Positions 26,042 through 34,642 of a stretch of 64,000 bases of DNA are shown one piece after another (positions within the stretch are counted from its first letter, which is position 1; every line of letters starts with the position of its first letter). The notes under the pieces were generated by a model, which saw nothing but the letters and a program-made list of their open reading frames with translations, did no database searches and had not been told where the DNA came from. The translations under genes were made by a program, and so were the position numbers. Source of the DNA: Actinotalea sp. JY-7876 (lineage in GTDB: Bacteria > Actinomycetota > Actinomycetes > Actinomycetales > Cellulomonadaceae); the NCBI RefSeq assembly GCF_014042015.1, contig NZ_CP059493.1, positions 2,480,001-2,544,000 on the forward strand. Reading direction: 5' to 3'.

Positions 26042-26902
26042 ATGGCAGCCCCCACGCCCCCGTCCGTCCGCGTCGTGTGCGTGACCTTCCACCCCGGTGA
26101 CGAGCTCGACGCCTTCGCCCGGTCGCTGCACGAGGCGACCACCGGTCCGGTCGAGCTCGTGCTCGTCGACAACGGCAGCGACCACACGGTGGGCGAGCGC
26201 GTCGCGCGCGAGCACGGGGGCCGCGTCCTGCCGGCGGGCGGCAACCTCGGGTACGGCCGGGCCGCGAACCTCGGCGCCCAGGACGCGACGCAGGAGTGGC
26301 TCGTCGTCGCCAACCCCGACGTCGTGTGGCACCCCGGGAGCCTCGACGCCCTGCTGGCGGCGGGGGCCCGTCACCCGCGGGCCGGCGCGCTCGGGCCCGG
26401 CATCCTCAACACCGACGGCACGCGGTACCCCTCGGCGCGCGCCCTGCCCTCGCTCACCCAGGGCGCCGGTCACGCCGTCCTCGGGCGCGTGTGGCCCGGC
26501 AACCCGTGGACGCGCGCCTACCAGCGGCGCCAGGAGGACACCGCCTCCGTGGAGCGCACCGCGGGCTGGCTGTCGGGCTCGTGCCTCCTGCTGCGCACGG
26601 AGGCGTTCCGCGCGGTCGGCGGCTTCGACGAGGGCTACTTCATGTTCTTCGAGGACCTGGACCTGGGCGAGCGGCTCGGGCTGGCCGGCTGGGAGAACGT
26701 CTACGTCCCCGACGTCACCGTGACGCACATCGGCGGCACGTCCTGGCGCGAGCGACCGGCGCGGATGATCCGGGCCCATCACGCCTCCGCGGCGCGCTAC
26801 CTGACGCGGCGCTACCACCGCTGGTACCAGTGGCCCGTGCGGGTGGCGATCCGGGCCGGGCTCGCCGTGCGGCAGGCGCTCGAGCTGCGCGCCGCGCGCT
26901 GA
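26042..26902 (+). CDS. GT2 glycosyltransferase, WbbL-like rhamnosyltransferase
   Basis: The 286-residue GT2 enzyme has VVCVTFHPGDELDAF, VELVLVDNGSDH, GNLGYGRAANLG, the metal-binding VVANPDVVW (DxD-like) and the acceptor-region FDEGYFMFFEDLDLGERLGLAGW. This pattern is typical of WbbL, which adds rhamnose to decaprenyl-PP-GlcNAc in the linker of mycolata cell walls; related proteins occur in other actinobacteria. Sugar specificity is inferred. The gene starts 41 bp after the metallopeptidase-like gene with its own -10 motif. Confidence 0.85.
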   Translation: MAAPTPPSVRVVCVTFHPGDELDAFARSLHEATTGPVELVLVDNGSDHTVGERVAREHGGRVLPAGGNLGYGRAANLGAQDATQEWLVVANPDVVWHPGSLDALLAAGARHPRAGALGPGILNTDGTRYPSARALPSLTQGAGHAVLGRVWPGNPWTRAYQRRQEDTASVERTAGWLSGSCLLLRTEAFRAVGGFDEGYFMFFEDLDLGERLGLAGWENVYVPDVTVTHIGGTSWRERPARMIRAHHASAARYLTRRYHRWYQWPVRVAIRAGLAVRQALELRAAR

Positions 26903-26906
26903 GGCC

Positions 26907-28562
26907 TCAGCCGACCAGCACGTCCACCGCGGGGCGGTCCCGCGTGGGCGCCACCGGGGCGAGCACGGAGACCATCTGGCCGCTCTCGTCGTCGTGCACG
27001 AGCACCACGGCCCACGCGACCCGGGGGTCCTGCGTGCGCACGACGACGGCCGCGGGCACCGCGGTGTCCGCGCCGTCCGCCTCGTCCACCAGGTCGGCGA
27101 GCGCCAGCTCCGTCGTCGTGCCGGCGCGCAGGCTCACGTCCCGGGACGCGACGACGGCGCCCGAGGCGTCGAGCACCTCGACCTCGACCTCGGCGGCACC
27201 CCTGACGTCCGGGAGGGGCGCGACGCCCAGCGAGAGGGTCGGGCTGGTGCCCGGCAGGGCCGGCAGCGCCAGCGGTCCCGTCGTGCCCCCGCGCACCGAC
27301 GGGGCCCAGGCCCGGTCGACCGGCGACAGCGCCAGCGTGCCCGCGCCGGGCCGGCCGACGCCGGCTCCCCGGGTCAGGAGCGCCGACGCCACCACGGGGA
27401 CCTCGCTCTCGACGACCACGGTGTACGTGCCCGCCGGCAGACCGGCGAGCGGCACGTCGAGCACCTCCCCCGCGGCCAGCTCGACCTCCTCGGCGCCGGG
27501 CAGCGACACGTCGCCGTCGGGCCCGAGCAGCGTGAGGGTGGCCGTCCCGCCCTCCTCGCCCGGGGCGAGCAGGCGCACGGCCGCGGTGTCGGTGCCGTCG
27601 ATCTCCGAGGCCGTGACGGACAGCCCGGGGACCACCTGGCGCTGGGACGGCGCGCGGCCGGCGGCGACGTAGTCCACGCCCGCGGGCAGGAGCCCGCGCA
27701 GCTCGCTGTCCTGCAGGTAGGCGGTGACCAGACCGCCGGCGGCGCGCAGGTGCACCACGATGCGTCGCTGCTCGGCGGCGACGCCCTCGAGGAGGACCAC
27801 GCGCTCGGCGCCGGGCGGGACGAGGTACTCGGGCGCCCCGGCGAGGTCGACGGGACCCGCGGGCCCCCACAGCTCGACGTCGACCGTCGCCGGCGTCGAG
27901 CCCGGGTTCTGCAGGACGAGGCGCGCACTGGTGCCCAGCGACGTCCCGCCTCCCACGAGCCACACGTCGGCGGCCGGCTGCTGGCACGACGTCGCCGCGA
28001 CGCCGCGCAGGTCGCCCGCCGCGGTCAGCGCGCCGACGGCGCCGGCCGACCACGCGGGCCCGTCGCCCGCGGCGCCGGTCCGCACGACGAGCGCCTCCGC
28101 GGGCGTCGTCGTCGCCACCGCCGCGCCGGCCGCGGGCGCGAGGTCCGCGACGGCCTCGCCCCCGGCGACCGGCCCCACCTCGCCGGACGCCGTGGTGGCC
28201 GGCACGCCCCCGGTCGGGGCGACGCTCACGGCGGCGAGCCGCGTCACCGACTCCCCCGGGGACGGGTCGAACTGCGGGTCGTAGAGCGCGTCCTGGCCCG
28301 GCTCCGGCTCGGTCGCCAGGCGCAGCGGTCCGGGGCAGACGAGCGCCGTCGGCGGCGCCGGCACCTCGACGGTCGCCGGGGCCCCCACGAGCGTCTCGGT
28401 CGCCGCGAGCCGCGGCTCGAGCACGGGGGCGAGCACGAGAGCCGCCACCACCGCCAGGACGCCGACGCCGGTGAGCGCCCGCAGCGCGGCGCGTCGCACC
28501 CGGGTCGCGGCCGTGAGGCCGGCCGTGGCCGGGGCCGCCGGGGCCGTCGCGTCGTCGCTCAT
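26907..28562 (-). CDS. DUF5719 family envelope protein
   Basis: The 551-residue protein has one N-terminal transmembrane helix (about 29-50) and a large extracytoplasmic beta-rich region with repeated Ig-like strands (LVLQNPGSTPATVDVELWGPAG, LPAGTYTVVVESEVPVVAS). This is the DUF5719 arrangement, which in actinobacteria follows a large glycosyltransferase/membrane protein and whiB, exactly as here. Function is unknown. Its ATG overlaps the stop of the upstream gene by 4 bp, implying coupling with that protein. Confidence 0.85.
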   Translation of the reverse strand: MSDDATAPAAPATAGLTAATRVRRAALRALTGVGVLAVVAALVLAPVLEPRLAATETLVGAPATVEVPAPPTALVCPGPLRLATEPEPGQDALYDPQFDPSPGESVTRLAAVSVAPTGGVPATTASGEVGPVAGGEAVADLAPAAGAAVATTTPAEALVVRTGAAGDGPAWSAGAVGALTAAGDLRGVAATSCQQPAADVWLVGGGTSLGTSARLVLQNPGSTPATVDVELWGPAGPVDLAGAPEYLVPPGAERVVLLEGVAAEQRRIVVHLRAAGGLVTAYLQDSELRGLLPAGVDYVAAGRAPSQRQVVPGLSVTASEIDGTDTAAVRLLAPGEEGGTATLTLLGPDGDVSLPGAEEVELAAGEVLDVPLAGLPAGTYTVVVESEVPVVASALLTRGAGVGRPGAGTLALSPVDRAWAPSVRGGTTGPLALPALPGTSPTLSLGVAPLPDVRGAAEVEVEVLDASGAVVASRDVSLRAGTTTELALADLVDEADGADTAVPAAVVVRTQDPRVAWAVVLVHDDESGQMVSVLAPVAPTRDRPAVDVLVG

Positions 28563-31500
28563 CGGGATGCTCCTCGTCGGCGTCGGACCGGGATCGCCAG
28601 GAGCACCGTCACCAGCAGGGTGAGCGCCTGCAGGGCGAGCCACGGGGTGCGCCCGGCCGGGTCGTAGGCGACCACGAGCCGGCCGCCGTCGGCGCCGAGC
28701 TCGAAGGTCTGCTGCCAGGCACCGTCGACGGCGCGCAGCGGGCGCCCGTCGAGCCACGCGCGCCACCCCGGGTCGGCGCGCTCGGCGAGCACGAGCGCGC
28801 GCGCGGAGGCGCCGTCCGCGACCCGCGCGTCGACCCGCCCGGCCCGCGCCGGCACGGCCTGCGCGTCGGGCTCGCCGTCGGCGGCGTCCGGCACGGTCAC
28901 GCGCGCCCACGCGGACGTGGTGCCCACCTGGCCCGCCGCGACGCGCCAGATGATCCCGGACTCGGTCTCGGTGACGCGCTCGAGGCCCCGCGTCGCGTCG
29001 ATGCGGCCGACCACGACAGCGCGCTCCGACGTGGCCGCGTCCTGCGCCGGCGGCACGAGCACGGCCCCGACGCCCAGGTGGGCGAGCCGGACCGCGACGT
29101 CGTCGGTCGCCCCCGCCGCGAGCCGGGCTGCGGCGTCCGCGAGCTCGGCGTCGGCGGTGTCGAGGACCGCCGACGACGGGGCGTCGACCGGGCCCGTCAC
29201 GGCGCGCGAGGTGACGGTCCGGGAGAGGTCGGTGAGCTGGACGCCGTCGTGCCGCAGCACGACGGCCCGGACGGTGGTGCCCTCCCCCTCGGGGCCGGGC
29301 GCGAGGCTGAGCACCCGGACCGCGTCCGGCGACGCCTGGAGCTGGCGCCCGGCCGCGGGCACCACCGGCACGTCCGACGTCGTGGCGGCGAGCGTCCGGC
29401 CGCCGCGCGCGTCCCACGCCCACCCGCCGAGCACGGCGGCGGGTCCGACGACCGCGACCAGGGCGAGCACGCCCGCGGCGACCTGCCGCCAGCCGAAGGC
29501 GTGGCGCCCGACGGCGGCGCGCACGCCGCTCGCGCCGGCGACCGCCGCCACGAGCAGTCCCAGCAGGACCAGGCTCGTCGCGGGTCCGGCCCACGCCGTC
29601 ACGAGCGCGCTCGTGGACCCCTCGGTCGCGGCGACGCCCGTGTGGACGGCGCCCAGGGCCAGGCCGGCGAGCACGCCGCACCCCGCGAGGAGCCAGCCGA
29701 CCCGCGCGGCGCGCCCGCGCCCGGCGGCGGCGACGAGACCCACCAGCGCGACGGCGGCGACCACGCCCGTCGCCGCGAGGGGAAGCCACTCCAGGTCCTC
29801 GGGCAGGCCGAGCCCGCCGAGCAGCGAGCCCGGTGCCACCGGCCACCCGAGCAGCTGCTGCCACGGCGCGGCCGCCGCCGGACCGGCCACCGGGACCCCC
29901 GGCTCCGCCACGAGCGCGCGCCAGCCGCCGTCGGACCACCGCGTGAGCGCGGCCACGACGGTCGGGGCCTGCAGCACGAGCGCCGGCAGCGCGACCCAGA
30001 CCAGGCGCCGGCGCCGGCGGACGGCGAGCGCGACGACCACCAGGGCGAGGAGGCCGACGGGCAGCAGCACCGGGGCGCCCGCCGTGGCGACGGCGAACGC
30101 CAGGCCGGCGCCGGCCGCGGCGGCGAGCGACGGCTCGGCGTGGCGGGCCGACGCGGCGGGCTCGTCGCCTCGAGTGCCCCCGAGGCGCTGGGCGCCCACC
30201 AGGCCGGAGTCGACGACGTCGACACGGGCCAGGCCCACGGCGCGCGCGACACCCAGCGCCACCCAGGGCAGCGCCGCGTGCGCCACGACGGCGCCGAGGC
30301 GGGCGTGGGTCAGCCCGACGAGCAGCGCGGGCGCGGCCGTCCACACCAGCGCCGCCCACGCCCGCAGCGCGACGGAGCGGGTCGCCGCGCCGGCGGCGAA
30401 CCAGGCCCCCACCGCGGAGAGCACGAGCGAGCCGAGGAGCAGGGCCGCGGCGGCCAGGCCGACCGTGCCCGTCAGCACGGTCAGGGGCGCGAGGACGAGC
30501 AGGAAGGGGTCGGCCGGCGCCGGGGCGCCGAAGCCCTGGTCGACCCAGGCCGCCGTGGCGGCCCGCCACAGCTCGCCGCGGCCGGCGTCGCCGTAGGCCA
30601 GCGTGCCGCCCGCGAGCCGCTCCCCCGCCGACACCCGGGTCACCAGCGGACCCACGACCACGGCGGACACGGCCACCGCGAGGACGCCGACCGCGGCCAG
30701 CGTCGCGCGGCGACGGGTGCGCAGCGCCGCCAGCTCGCGCATCTCGAGCTCGCTCGGCGTCGAGCGGAGCCGGCGGCGCTCCGCGGCGGCGAGCCGGCGG
30801 TCCCGCTCCTCGCGGGCGACGTCGCGCCACGTCACCTGCAGGGGTCGCAGCGAGCGGCGCGCCAGCCGCCGAGTCCGGGACGCCCGGCGACGCGCGGCGA
30901 CGACCCGGTCCGGCCGCAGGAGGACCGCCCAGGGCGCGACGAGCTCCGCGACCACGAGGTGCGGCTCCTTGGTGAGCAGACGCCCCAGGGCCCGGACGAC
31001 CCCGCTCGCCACCGCGAGCAGGGCCACGACGGGCACGAGCCCCAGCGGAACGCCCGTGAGCTGGGCGTGCAGGTACGCCTCGCGGCGCGCCTGCGCGGAG
31101 CGGCGTGCGTCCCAGCCGGGCCGGTTGAGGACGGCGCCGGCGACCGGTCGGGCGAGCGAGGCCTGCGCGTGGCGCACCACGGCCGCGGGCACGACGACGA
31201 CGCGGTGCCCGGCCAGGCGCGCGCGCCGGCACAGGTCCAGGCCGTCGCCGTAGGGACCGAGCGCGGGGTCGGGCCCGCCCAGCTCGTCCCAGACGTCGCG
31301 CCGGACGAGGGCGCCGGCGAGCCCGACCGCCAGCACGTCGTCACGGCCGTCGTGCTGCCCCTGGTCGACCTCGGGCTCGTCCAGCCCGGTCATGCGGCGC
31401 CCGAAGCGCGAGGTGGTCAGCCCCACCTCGAGCACCCGGACGGGCGGGGCCCAGGTGCGCTGCTTGCACCCCGCGACCGCCACGGACGGCGCAACCTCGA

Positions 31501-31912
31501 CCGCGCGCACGAGCTCGGCCAGGGCGGTCGGCGCCGGGGCGCTGTCGTCGTGCAGGAGCCAGACCCACGCCGGGCCGGCGCCGGTCGGGCGGTCGGCGTC
31601 GGCCGCGAGGGCCGCGCGCACGGCGTGACCGAAGGTGCGCGCGCCCCGGGCGCTGACGACGCGTACGACGGGGCCCGCGCCGCCCTCGGGCGCGCGCAGG
31701 CGCCCCGCGACCGCCGCGACGTCGTCGTCCGGCTGGTCCGCGGGTGCGGCGTCCACCACGAGCACGCGCTGCGGCGCGCGCGTCTGCGCCCCGAGTGCCG
31801 CGAGGGTCTCCTCGAGGTACTCGGTGGTCCCGCGGGTCACGAGGACCGCCGTCACCTCGACGGTGCGGGACCGGGCCGGGGGCGCGGAGGGCTGGGGGTG
31901 AGCCTGGGTCAT
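28559..31912 (-). CDS. Large GT2 glycosyltransferase fused to a polytopic membrane region
   Basis: The 1117-residue protein has a cytoplasmic GT2 domain (about 15-290; VTAVLVTRGTTEYLEETLAALGAQ, WVWLLHDDSAP as the metal-binding motif, DGLDLCRRARLAG), then roughly 12-14 hydrophobic segments (about 305-860) and an extracytoplasmic C-terminal domain, closing with one more helix near 1090-1110. Such fusions are conserved next to DUF5719 and whiB in actinobacteria and probably glycosylate a lipid carrier or cell-wall polymer. A CAGGAT element 8 nt before the ATG may be its promoter, just after the whiB hairpin. Confidence 0.85.
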   Translation of the reverse strand: MTQAHPQPSAPPARSRTVEVTAVLVTRGTTEYLEETLAALGAQTRAPQRVLVVDAAPADQPDDDVAAVAGRLRAPEGGAGPVVRVVSARGARTFGHAVRAALAADADRPTGAGPAWVWLLHDDSAPAPTALAELVRAVEVAPSVAVAGCKQRTWAPPVRVLEVGLTTSRFGRRMTGLDEPEVDQGQHDGRDDVLAVGLAGALVRRDVWDELGGPDPALGPYGDGLDLCRRARLAGHRVVVVPAAVVRHAQASLARPVAGAVLNRPGWDARRSAQARREAYLHAQLTGVPLGLVPVVALLAVASGVVRALGRLLTKEPHLVVAELVAPWAVLLRPDRVVAARRRASRTRRLARRSLRPLQVTWRDVAREERDRRLAAAERRRLRSTPSELEMRELAALRTRRRATLAAVGVLAVAVSAVVVGPLVTRVSAGERLAGGTLAYGDAGRGELWRAATAAWVDQGFGAPAPADPFLLVLAPLTVLTGTVGLAAAALLLGSLVLSAVGAWFAAGAATRSVALRAWAALVWTAAPALLVGLTHARLGAVVAHAALPWVALGVARAVGLARVDVVDSGLVGAQRLGGTRGDEPAASARHAEPSLAAAAGAGLAFAVATAGAPVLLPVGLLALVVVALAVRRRRRLVWVALPALVLQAPTVVAALTRWSDGGWRALVAEPGVPVAGPAAAAPWQQLLGWPVAPGSLLGGLGLPEDLEWLPLAATGVVAAVALVGLVAAAGRGRAARVGWLLAGCGVLAGLALGAVHTGVAATEGSTSALVTAWAGPATSLVLLGLLVAAVAGASGVRAAVGRHAFGWRQVAAGVLALVAVVGPAAVLGGWAWDARGGRTLAATTSDVPVVPAAGRQLQASPDAVRVLSLAPGPEGEGTTVRAVVLRHDGVQLTDLSRTVTSRAVTGPVDAPSSAVLDTADAELADAAARLAAGATDDVAVRLAHLGVGAVLVPPAQDAATSERAVVVGRIDATRGLERVTETESGIIWRVAAGQVGTTSAWARVTVPDAADGEPDAQAVPARAGRVDARVADGASARALVLAERADPGWRAWLDGRPLRAVDGAWQQTFELGADGGRLVVAYDPAGRTPWLALQALTLLVTVLLAIPVRRRRGASR

Positions 31913-31921
31913 CGGGTCCTA

Positions 31922-31947
31922 TCCTGCGCCACGCGAGCGGCGCAGGA
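31922..31947 (-). terminator. Hairpin downstream of whiB
   Basis: TCCTGCGCC and GGCGCAGGA form a perfect 9-bp stem with an 8-base loop, 11 bp after the whiB stop. It likely ends or attenuates the whiB transcript before the glycosyltransferase gene. Confidence 0.5.
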
Positions 31948-31958
31948 GGTCAGGGGGC

Positions 31959-32300
31959 TCAGACGACGCGCTTCTTGAGCTTGCGTCGCTCGCGCTCGGA
32001 CAGCCCGCCCCAGATGCCGAAGCGCTCGTCGTGCGCGAGGGCGTACTCGAGGCACTCGGCGCGCACCTCGCAGCTCGTGCAGACCTTCTTCGCCTCGCGG
32101 GTGGAACCGCCCTTCTCGGGGAAGAACGCCTCGGGATCCGTCTGCGCGCAGAGGGCCCGCTCCTGCCAGCTCAGGACCGTCTCGTCGTCGGCGGCGCCGA
32201 AGAGCGGGAGGATCGCGGCCCCGTCGGTCGCGACCTCGACCGGCGGCTCGAGCCCGAGGTCGGTCGGGAACGGTGCGTCGTCATTGAGCAGGTTCCACAT
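31959..32300 (-). CDS. whiB: WhiB-family iron-sulfur transcription factor (WhiB/WhmD type)
   Basis: WhiB proteins bind a [4Fe-4S] cluster and work with the primary sigma factor to control development and division genes. Counting from ATG 32300 (113 residues), the cluster ligands are C51, C74, C77 and C83, followed by the GIWGGL turn (95-100) and basic tail RERRKLKKR. The region WQERALCAQTDPEAFFPEKGGSTREAKKVC closely follows Streptomyces WhiB. ATG 32300 has GGAGG 8 nt upstream. ATG 32360 (133 residues) is also possible because a strong promoter places the predicted start site on it. Confidence 0.93.
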   Translation of the reverse strand: MWNLLNDDAPFPTDLGLEPPVEVATDGAAILPLFGAADDETVLSWQERALCAQTDPEAFFPEKGGSTREAKKVCTSCEVRAECLEYALAHDERFGIWGGLSERERRKLKKRVV

Positions 32301-32367
32301 GTCCAGAGCCTCCGTGCCCGCGTCGGTGCCCCTCAGGCGTTCGCCCTGCGAGAAGTGCATTGGTGGA

Positions 32368-32396
32368 ATTACACGCGTGTCGTGCCGCAGAGTCAA
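32368..32396 (-). promoter_or_regulatory. Predicted whiB promoter
   Basis: Minus-strand -35 TTGACT (32391-32396), 17 nt spacer, -10 TGTAAT (32368-32373). This is the best sigma-70-like promoter in the window. The predicted start falls at or next to ATG 32360. Confidence 0.75.
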
Positions 32397-32485
32397 GCCG
32401 CGGGGTGGTAGGTCACGCGCCCGGCCCACCGCAATCCGGACATTCGGGCGGCCCGCGCCGATCCGCCGGGGGCGGCGGCCCGACC

Positions 32486-32491
32486 TAGGCT
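32486..32491 (+). promoter_or_regulatory. -10 element for leaderless TIGR03089 transcript
   Basis: TAGGCT, 7 nt before the ATG at 32499, with no ribosome-binding site. Confidence 0.6.
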
Positions 32492-32498
32492 GACGCCC

Positions 32499-33287
32499 AT
32501 GGCCTCCCCCGACGCGCACCCCCACGCGCCCGCCACCGTCGCCGACGTCCTGGCGCGCCTGCTGCGCGACCCCGGCCGGCCGCGGCTGACCTGGTACGGG
32601 CCGGACGGCGAGCGCGTCGAGCTGTCCGGGCACGTGCTCGACAACTGGGTCGCCAAGACCACGAACCTCCTGGTCGAGGAGCTCGACGCCGGCCCCGGGA
32701 CGGTGGTGCTCCTCGACCTGCCCGTGCACTGGCGGACGGTCGTGTGGGCCCTGGCGACGTGGCGGGCGGGCGCCACCGTCCTCCTCGACCCGGGCGCACC
32801 CTCCTCGTCCCCGCGCCGGCCGGACGTGGTCGTGACCGACGCGCCGGACCGCCACCCCGACGCGGCCGAGCTCGTCGCCGTCGCGCTCCCCGCGCTCGCG
32901 CGCCGCTTCGACGGCGACCTGCCCACCCGGGCGCTGGACGCCGCGACGGCGGTCATGACGTACGGGGACGTGATCTCCTGGGCACCGGCGGTCGACCGCG
33001 ACGAGCCGGCGCTCGGGGCCGCGGACCCGCTGGTGCCGCACGGCGCCCTCGTGGGCTGGGCGACCGCCTGCCCCGCGGCGGCCCGCAGCGCGGCGCCCGC
33101 GCCCCGGGCGCTGCTCGCTCCGCCCGTGGGCGGACGCGTCACCGACGCGGTGCGGGACGTGCTCGGAGTCCTGGCGCTCGACGGCTCGGTGGTGCTCTGC
33201 GACCCGGCGGTGGGCGCCGAGCTCGCCGTCGACGGCGAGCGGCGCGAGCGGCTGGTGAGCGCGGAGCGGGTCACGAGCGAGGGCTGA
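32499..33287 (+). CDS. TIGR03089 family protein
   Basis: The 262-residue protein (ATVADVLARLLRDPGRPRLTWYGPDGERVELSG, then NWVAKTTNLLVEELDAGPGTVVLLDLPVHWRTVVWALATWRAGATVLL) resembles the N-terminal part of acyl-CoA synthetases/AMP-binding enzymes but lacks their nucleotide-binding core. TIGR03089 is an actinobacterial family of unknown function. It is convergent with manA, with 3 bp between stops. Confidence 0.85.
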   Translation: MASPDAHPHAPATVADVLARLLRDPGRPRLTWYGPDGERVELSGHVLDNWVAKTTNLLVEELDAGPGTVVLLDLPVHWRTVVWALATWRAGATVLLDPGAPSSSPRRPDVVVTDAPDRHPDAAELVAVALPALARRFDGDLPTRALDAATAVMTYGDVISWAPAVDRDEPALGAADPLVPHGALVGWATACPAAARSAAPAPRALLAPPVGGRVTDAVRDVLGVLALDGSVVLCDPAVGAELAVDGERRERLVSAERVTSEG

Positions 33288-33290
33288 GCC

Positions 33291-34490
33291 TCAGGGCACG
33301 TCCGCCTGGACGAGACGACCTCGACCGCGCGCCGACAGGGGGCCGTCGTGCGCGGGGACGAACGCGGCCTCGCCCGCACGCAGCGTCAGGGAGCCGTCGG
33401 CCTGCGAGTCCAGGGTGACCTCGCCCTCGAGGCACACCAGGACGCGCGGTCCGCGGCCCGGCAGCCGGTGGTCGCGGCCGCTGGTCACGGTCGTCACCGA
33501 GAGCTCGAAGTCGTCGACCGGCGCGTAGAAGACCTTGGTCGTCTCGTAGAACACCTCGGGGGCGACGCGGATCGGCGGCGCGGCGACGTAGTCGACGTTC
33601 GCGAGCAGCTCGGGGATGTCGATGTGCTTGGCGGTCAGCCCCGCACGCAGCACGTTGTCCGAGTTGGCCATGATCTCGACGCCGAGCCCCTTGAGGTACG
33701 CGTGCACGCCGCCCGCGGGCACGAAGAGCGCGTCACCGGGCTCGAGGGTCACGGGGTTGAGCAGGAGCGACGTCACCGCACCCGGGTCCCCCGGGTACGC
33801 CTCGGCGAGCTGCACGACCGTACGGTCCGCGCGCGGCGACGGAGAGCCGTCCAGCAGCCGCAGCCGGCATGCGTCGGCCACGACCTGCACGTCGTCGGGG
33901 CTCGGGCGGACCGCGGGGTCCAGGAGTCCGCGGAACGCGGCGCGCATGCCCTCGTAGGTGGGAGAGGCCGTGAGCACCTCGTGCAGCGTCTTGGCGAGCG
34001 GCGCGTCGATGCCCGCCACCAGCTCGGCCGCCCGGCGCGGTGCGCGGAACCCGCACAGCGCCTCGAACCGCGTCAGCGCGTAGAGCAGCTCGGGCTTGTG
34101 GTTGCGGTCGCGGTAGTTGCGCGCCGGGTCGTCGACGGCGAGGCCGGCCGCCTCCTCCGCCTCGAAGCCGCGCGCGGCCCGCTCGAGGTTCGGGTGGACC
34201 TGGAGCGAGAGCGGCCCGTCGGGAGCGATGATCTTGAGCAGGTAGGGCAGCCTCGTGCCGAACCGGGCGACGACGCCTGGACCGAGCATGCGCTCCGGGT
34301 CCGCCGCGATCGCCGCGTCGAGCGGCTCCTGGCCCGTCGGCGCGTCGAGCAACGACGGGGTCGAGGCGTGCGCCCCGAACCACAGCTCGGCGATCGGGAG
34401 GTCCTGCGGCGGGTGGCCCAGCAGGCGCGGGATCGCGGCGTGGGACCCCCACGCGTAGTGGCGGACCCGCCCCCGAAGTCGCTGCACCAC
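33291..34490 (-). CDS. manA: Mannose-6-phosphate isomerase, class I
   Basis: ManA interconverts fructose-6-P and mannose-6-P and so supplies mannose-derived sugars. The 399 residues start VVQRLRGRVRHYAWGSHAAIPRLLG; type I hallmarks are WFGAHASTPSLL, the zinc-ligand motif PLSLQVHPN, NHKPELLYALT and the late VPAGGVHAYLKGLGVEIMANSDNVLRAGLTAKHID block. Tandem GTGs at 34490/34487 follow a G-rich site; a longer upstream open frame lacks homology. A TAGAGT -10-like element lies at 34576-34581. It works with the phosphomannomutase at 23.3-24.8 kb. Confidence 0.93.
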   Translation of the reverse strand: MVQRLRGRVRHYAWGSHAAIPRLLGHPPQDLPIAELWFGAHASTPSLLDAPTGQEPLDAAIAADPERMLGPGVVARFGTRLPYLLKIIAPDGPLSLQVHPNLERAARGFEAEEAAGLAVDDPARNYRDRNHKPELLYALTRFEALCGFRAPRRAAELVAGIDAPLAKTLHEVLTASPTYEGMRAAFRGLLDPAVRPSPDDVQVVADACRLRLLDGSPSPRADRTVVQLAEAYPGDPGAVTSLLLNPVTLEPGDALFVPAGGVHAYLKGLGVEIMANSDNVLRAGLTAKHIDIPELLANVDYVAAPPIRVAPEVFYETTKVFYAPVDDFELSVTTVTSGRDHRLPGRGPRVLVCLEGEVTLDSQADGSLTLRAGEAAFVPAHDGPLSARGRGRLVQADVP

Positions 34491-34514
34491 CCCACCCCCT
34501 CGACGCCTGACGGC

Positions 34515-34577
34515 CTGTCTGCGGACAGTGCGGACAGCGCGCACTTCGGAGCCGCACCCCGTCGGTGCGGTCCGCAC
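34515..34577. promoter_or_regulatory. Cluster of short repeats between manA and the FkbM gene
   Basis: This intergenic stretch contains two abutting direct repeats of TGCGGACAG (34520-34528 and 34529-34537), an inverted repeat CTGTC-N4-GACAG (34515-34528) overlapping the first, and a palindrome GTGCGG-T-CCGCAC (34565-34577) overlapping the predicted manA -10. The density suggests an operator region for one or both divergent genes. Confidence 0.4.
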
Positions 34578-34581
34578 TCTA
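34576..34581 (-). promoter_or_regulatory. Possible -10 element of manA
   Basis: Minus-strand TAGAGT; gives a leader of about 80 nt with the G-rich ribosome-binding site. No clear -35 element. Confidence 0.35.
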
Positions 34582-34642
34582 GCGAAGGGGCTCTCGGTGC
34601 GGACCACCCCCTGCCGATTCGCTCCGTCCCTGGCACGCTGGG

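Noticed and set aside
29078-31978. Long plus-strand frame of 966 codons opposite the large glycosyltransferase gene
   Set aside because: Composition is Arg/Gly/His-rich without recognisable motifs; the opposite strand encodes a conserved GT2-membrane protein.
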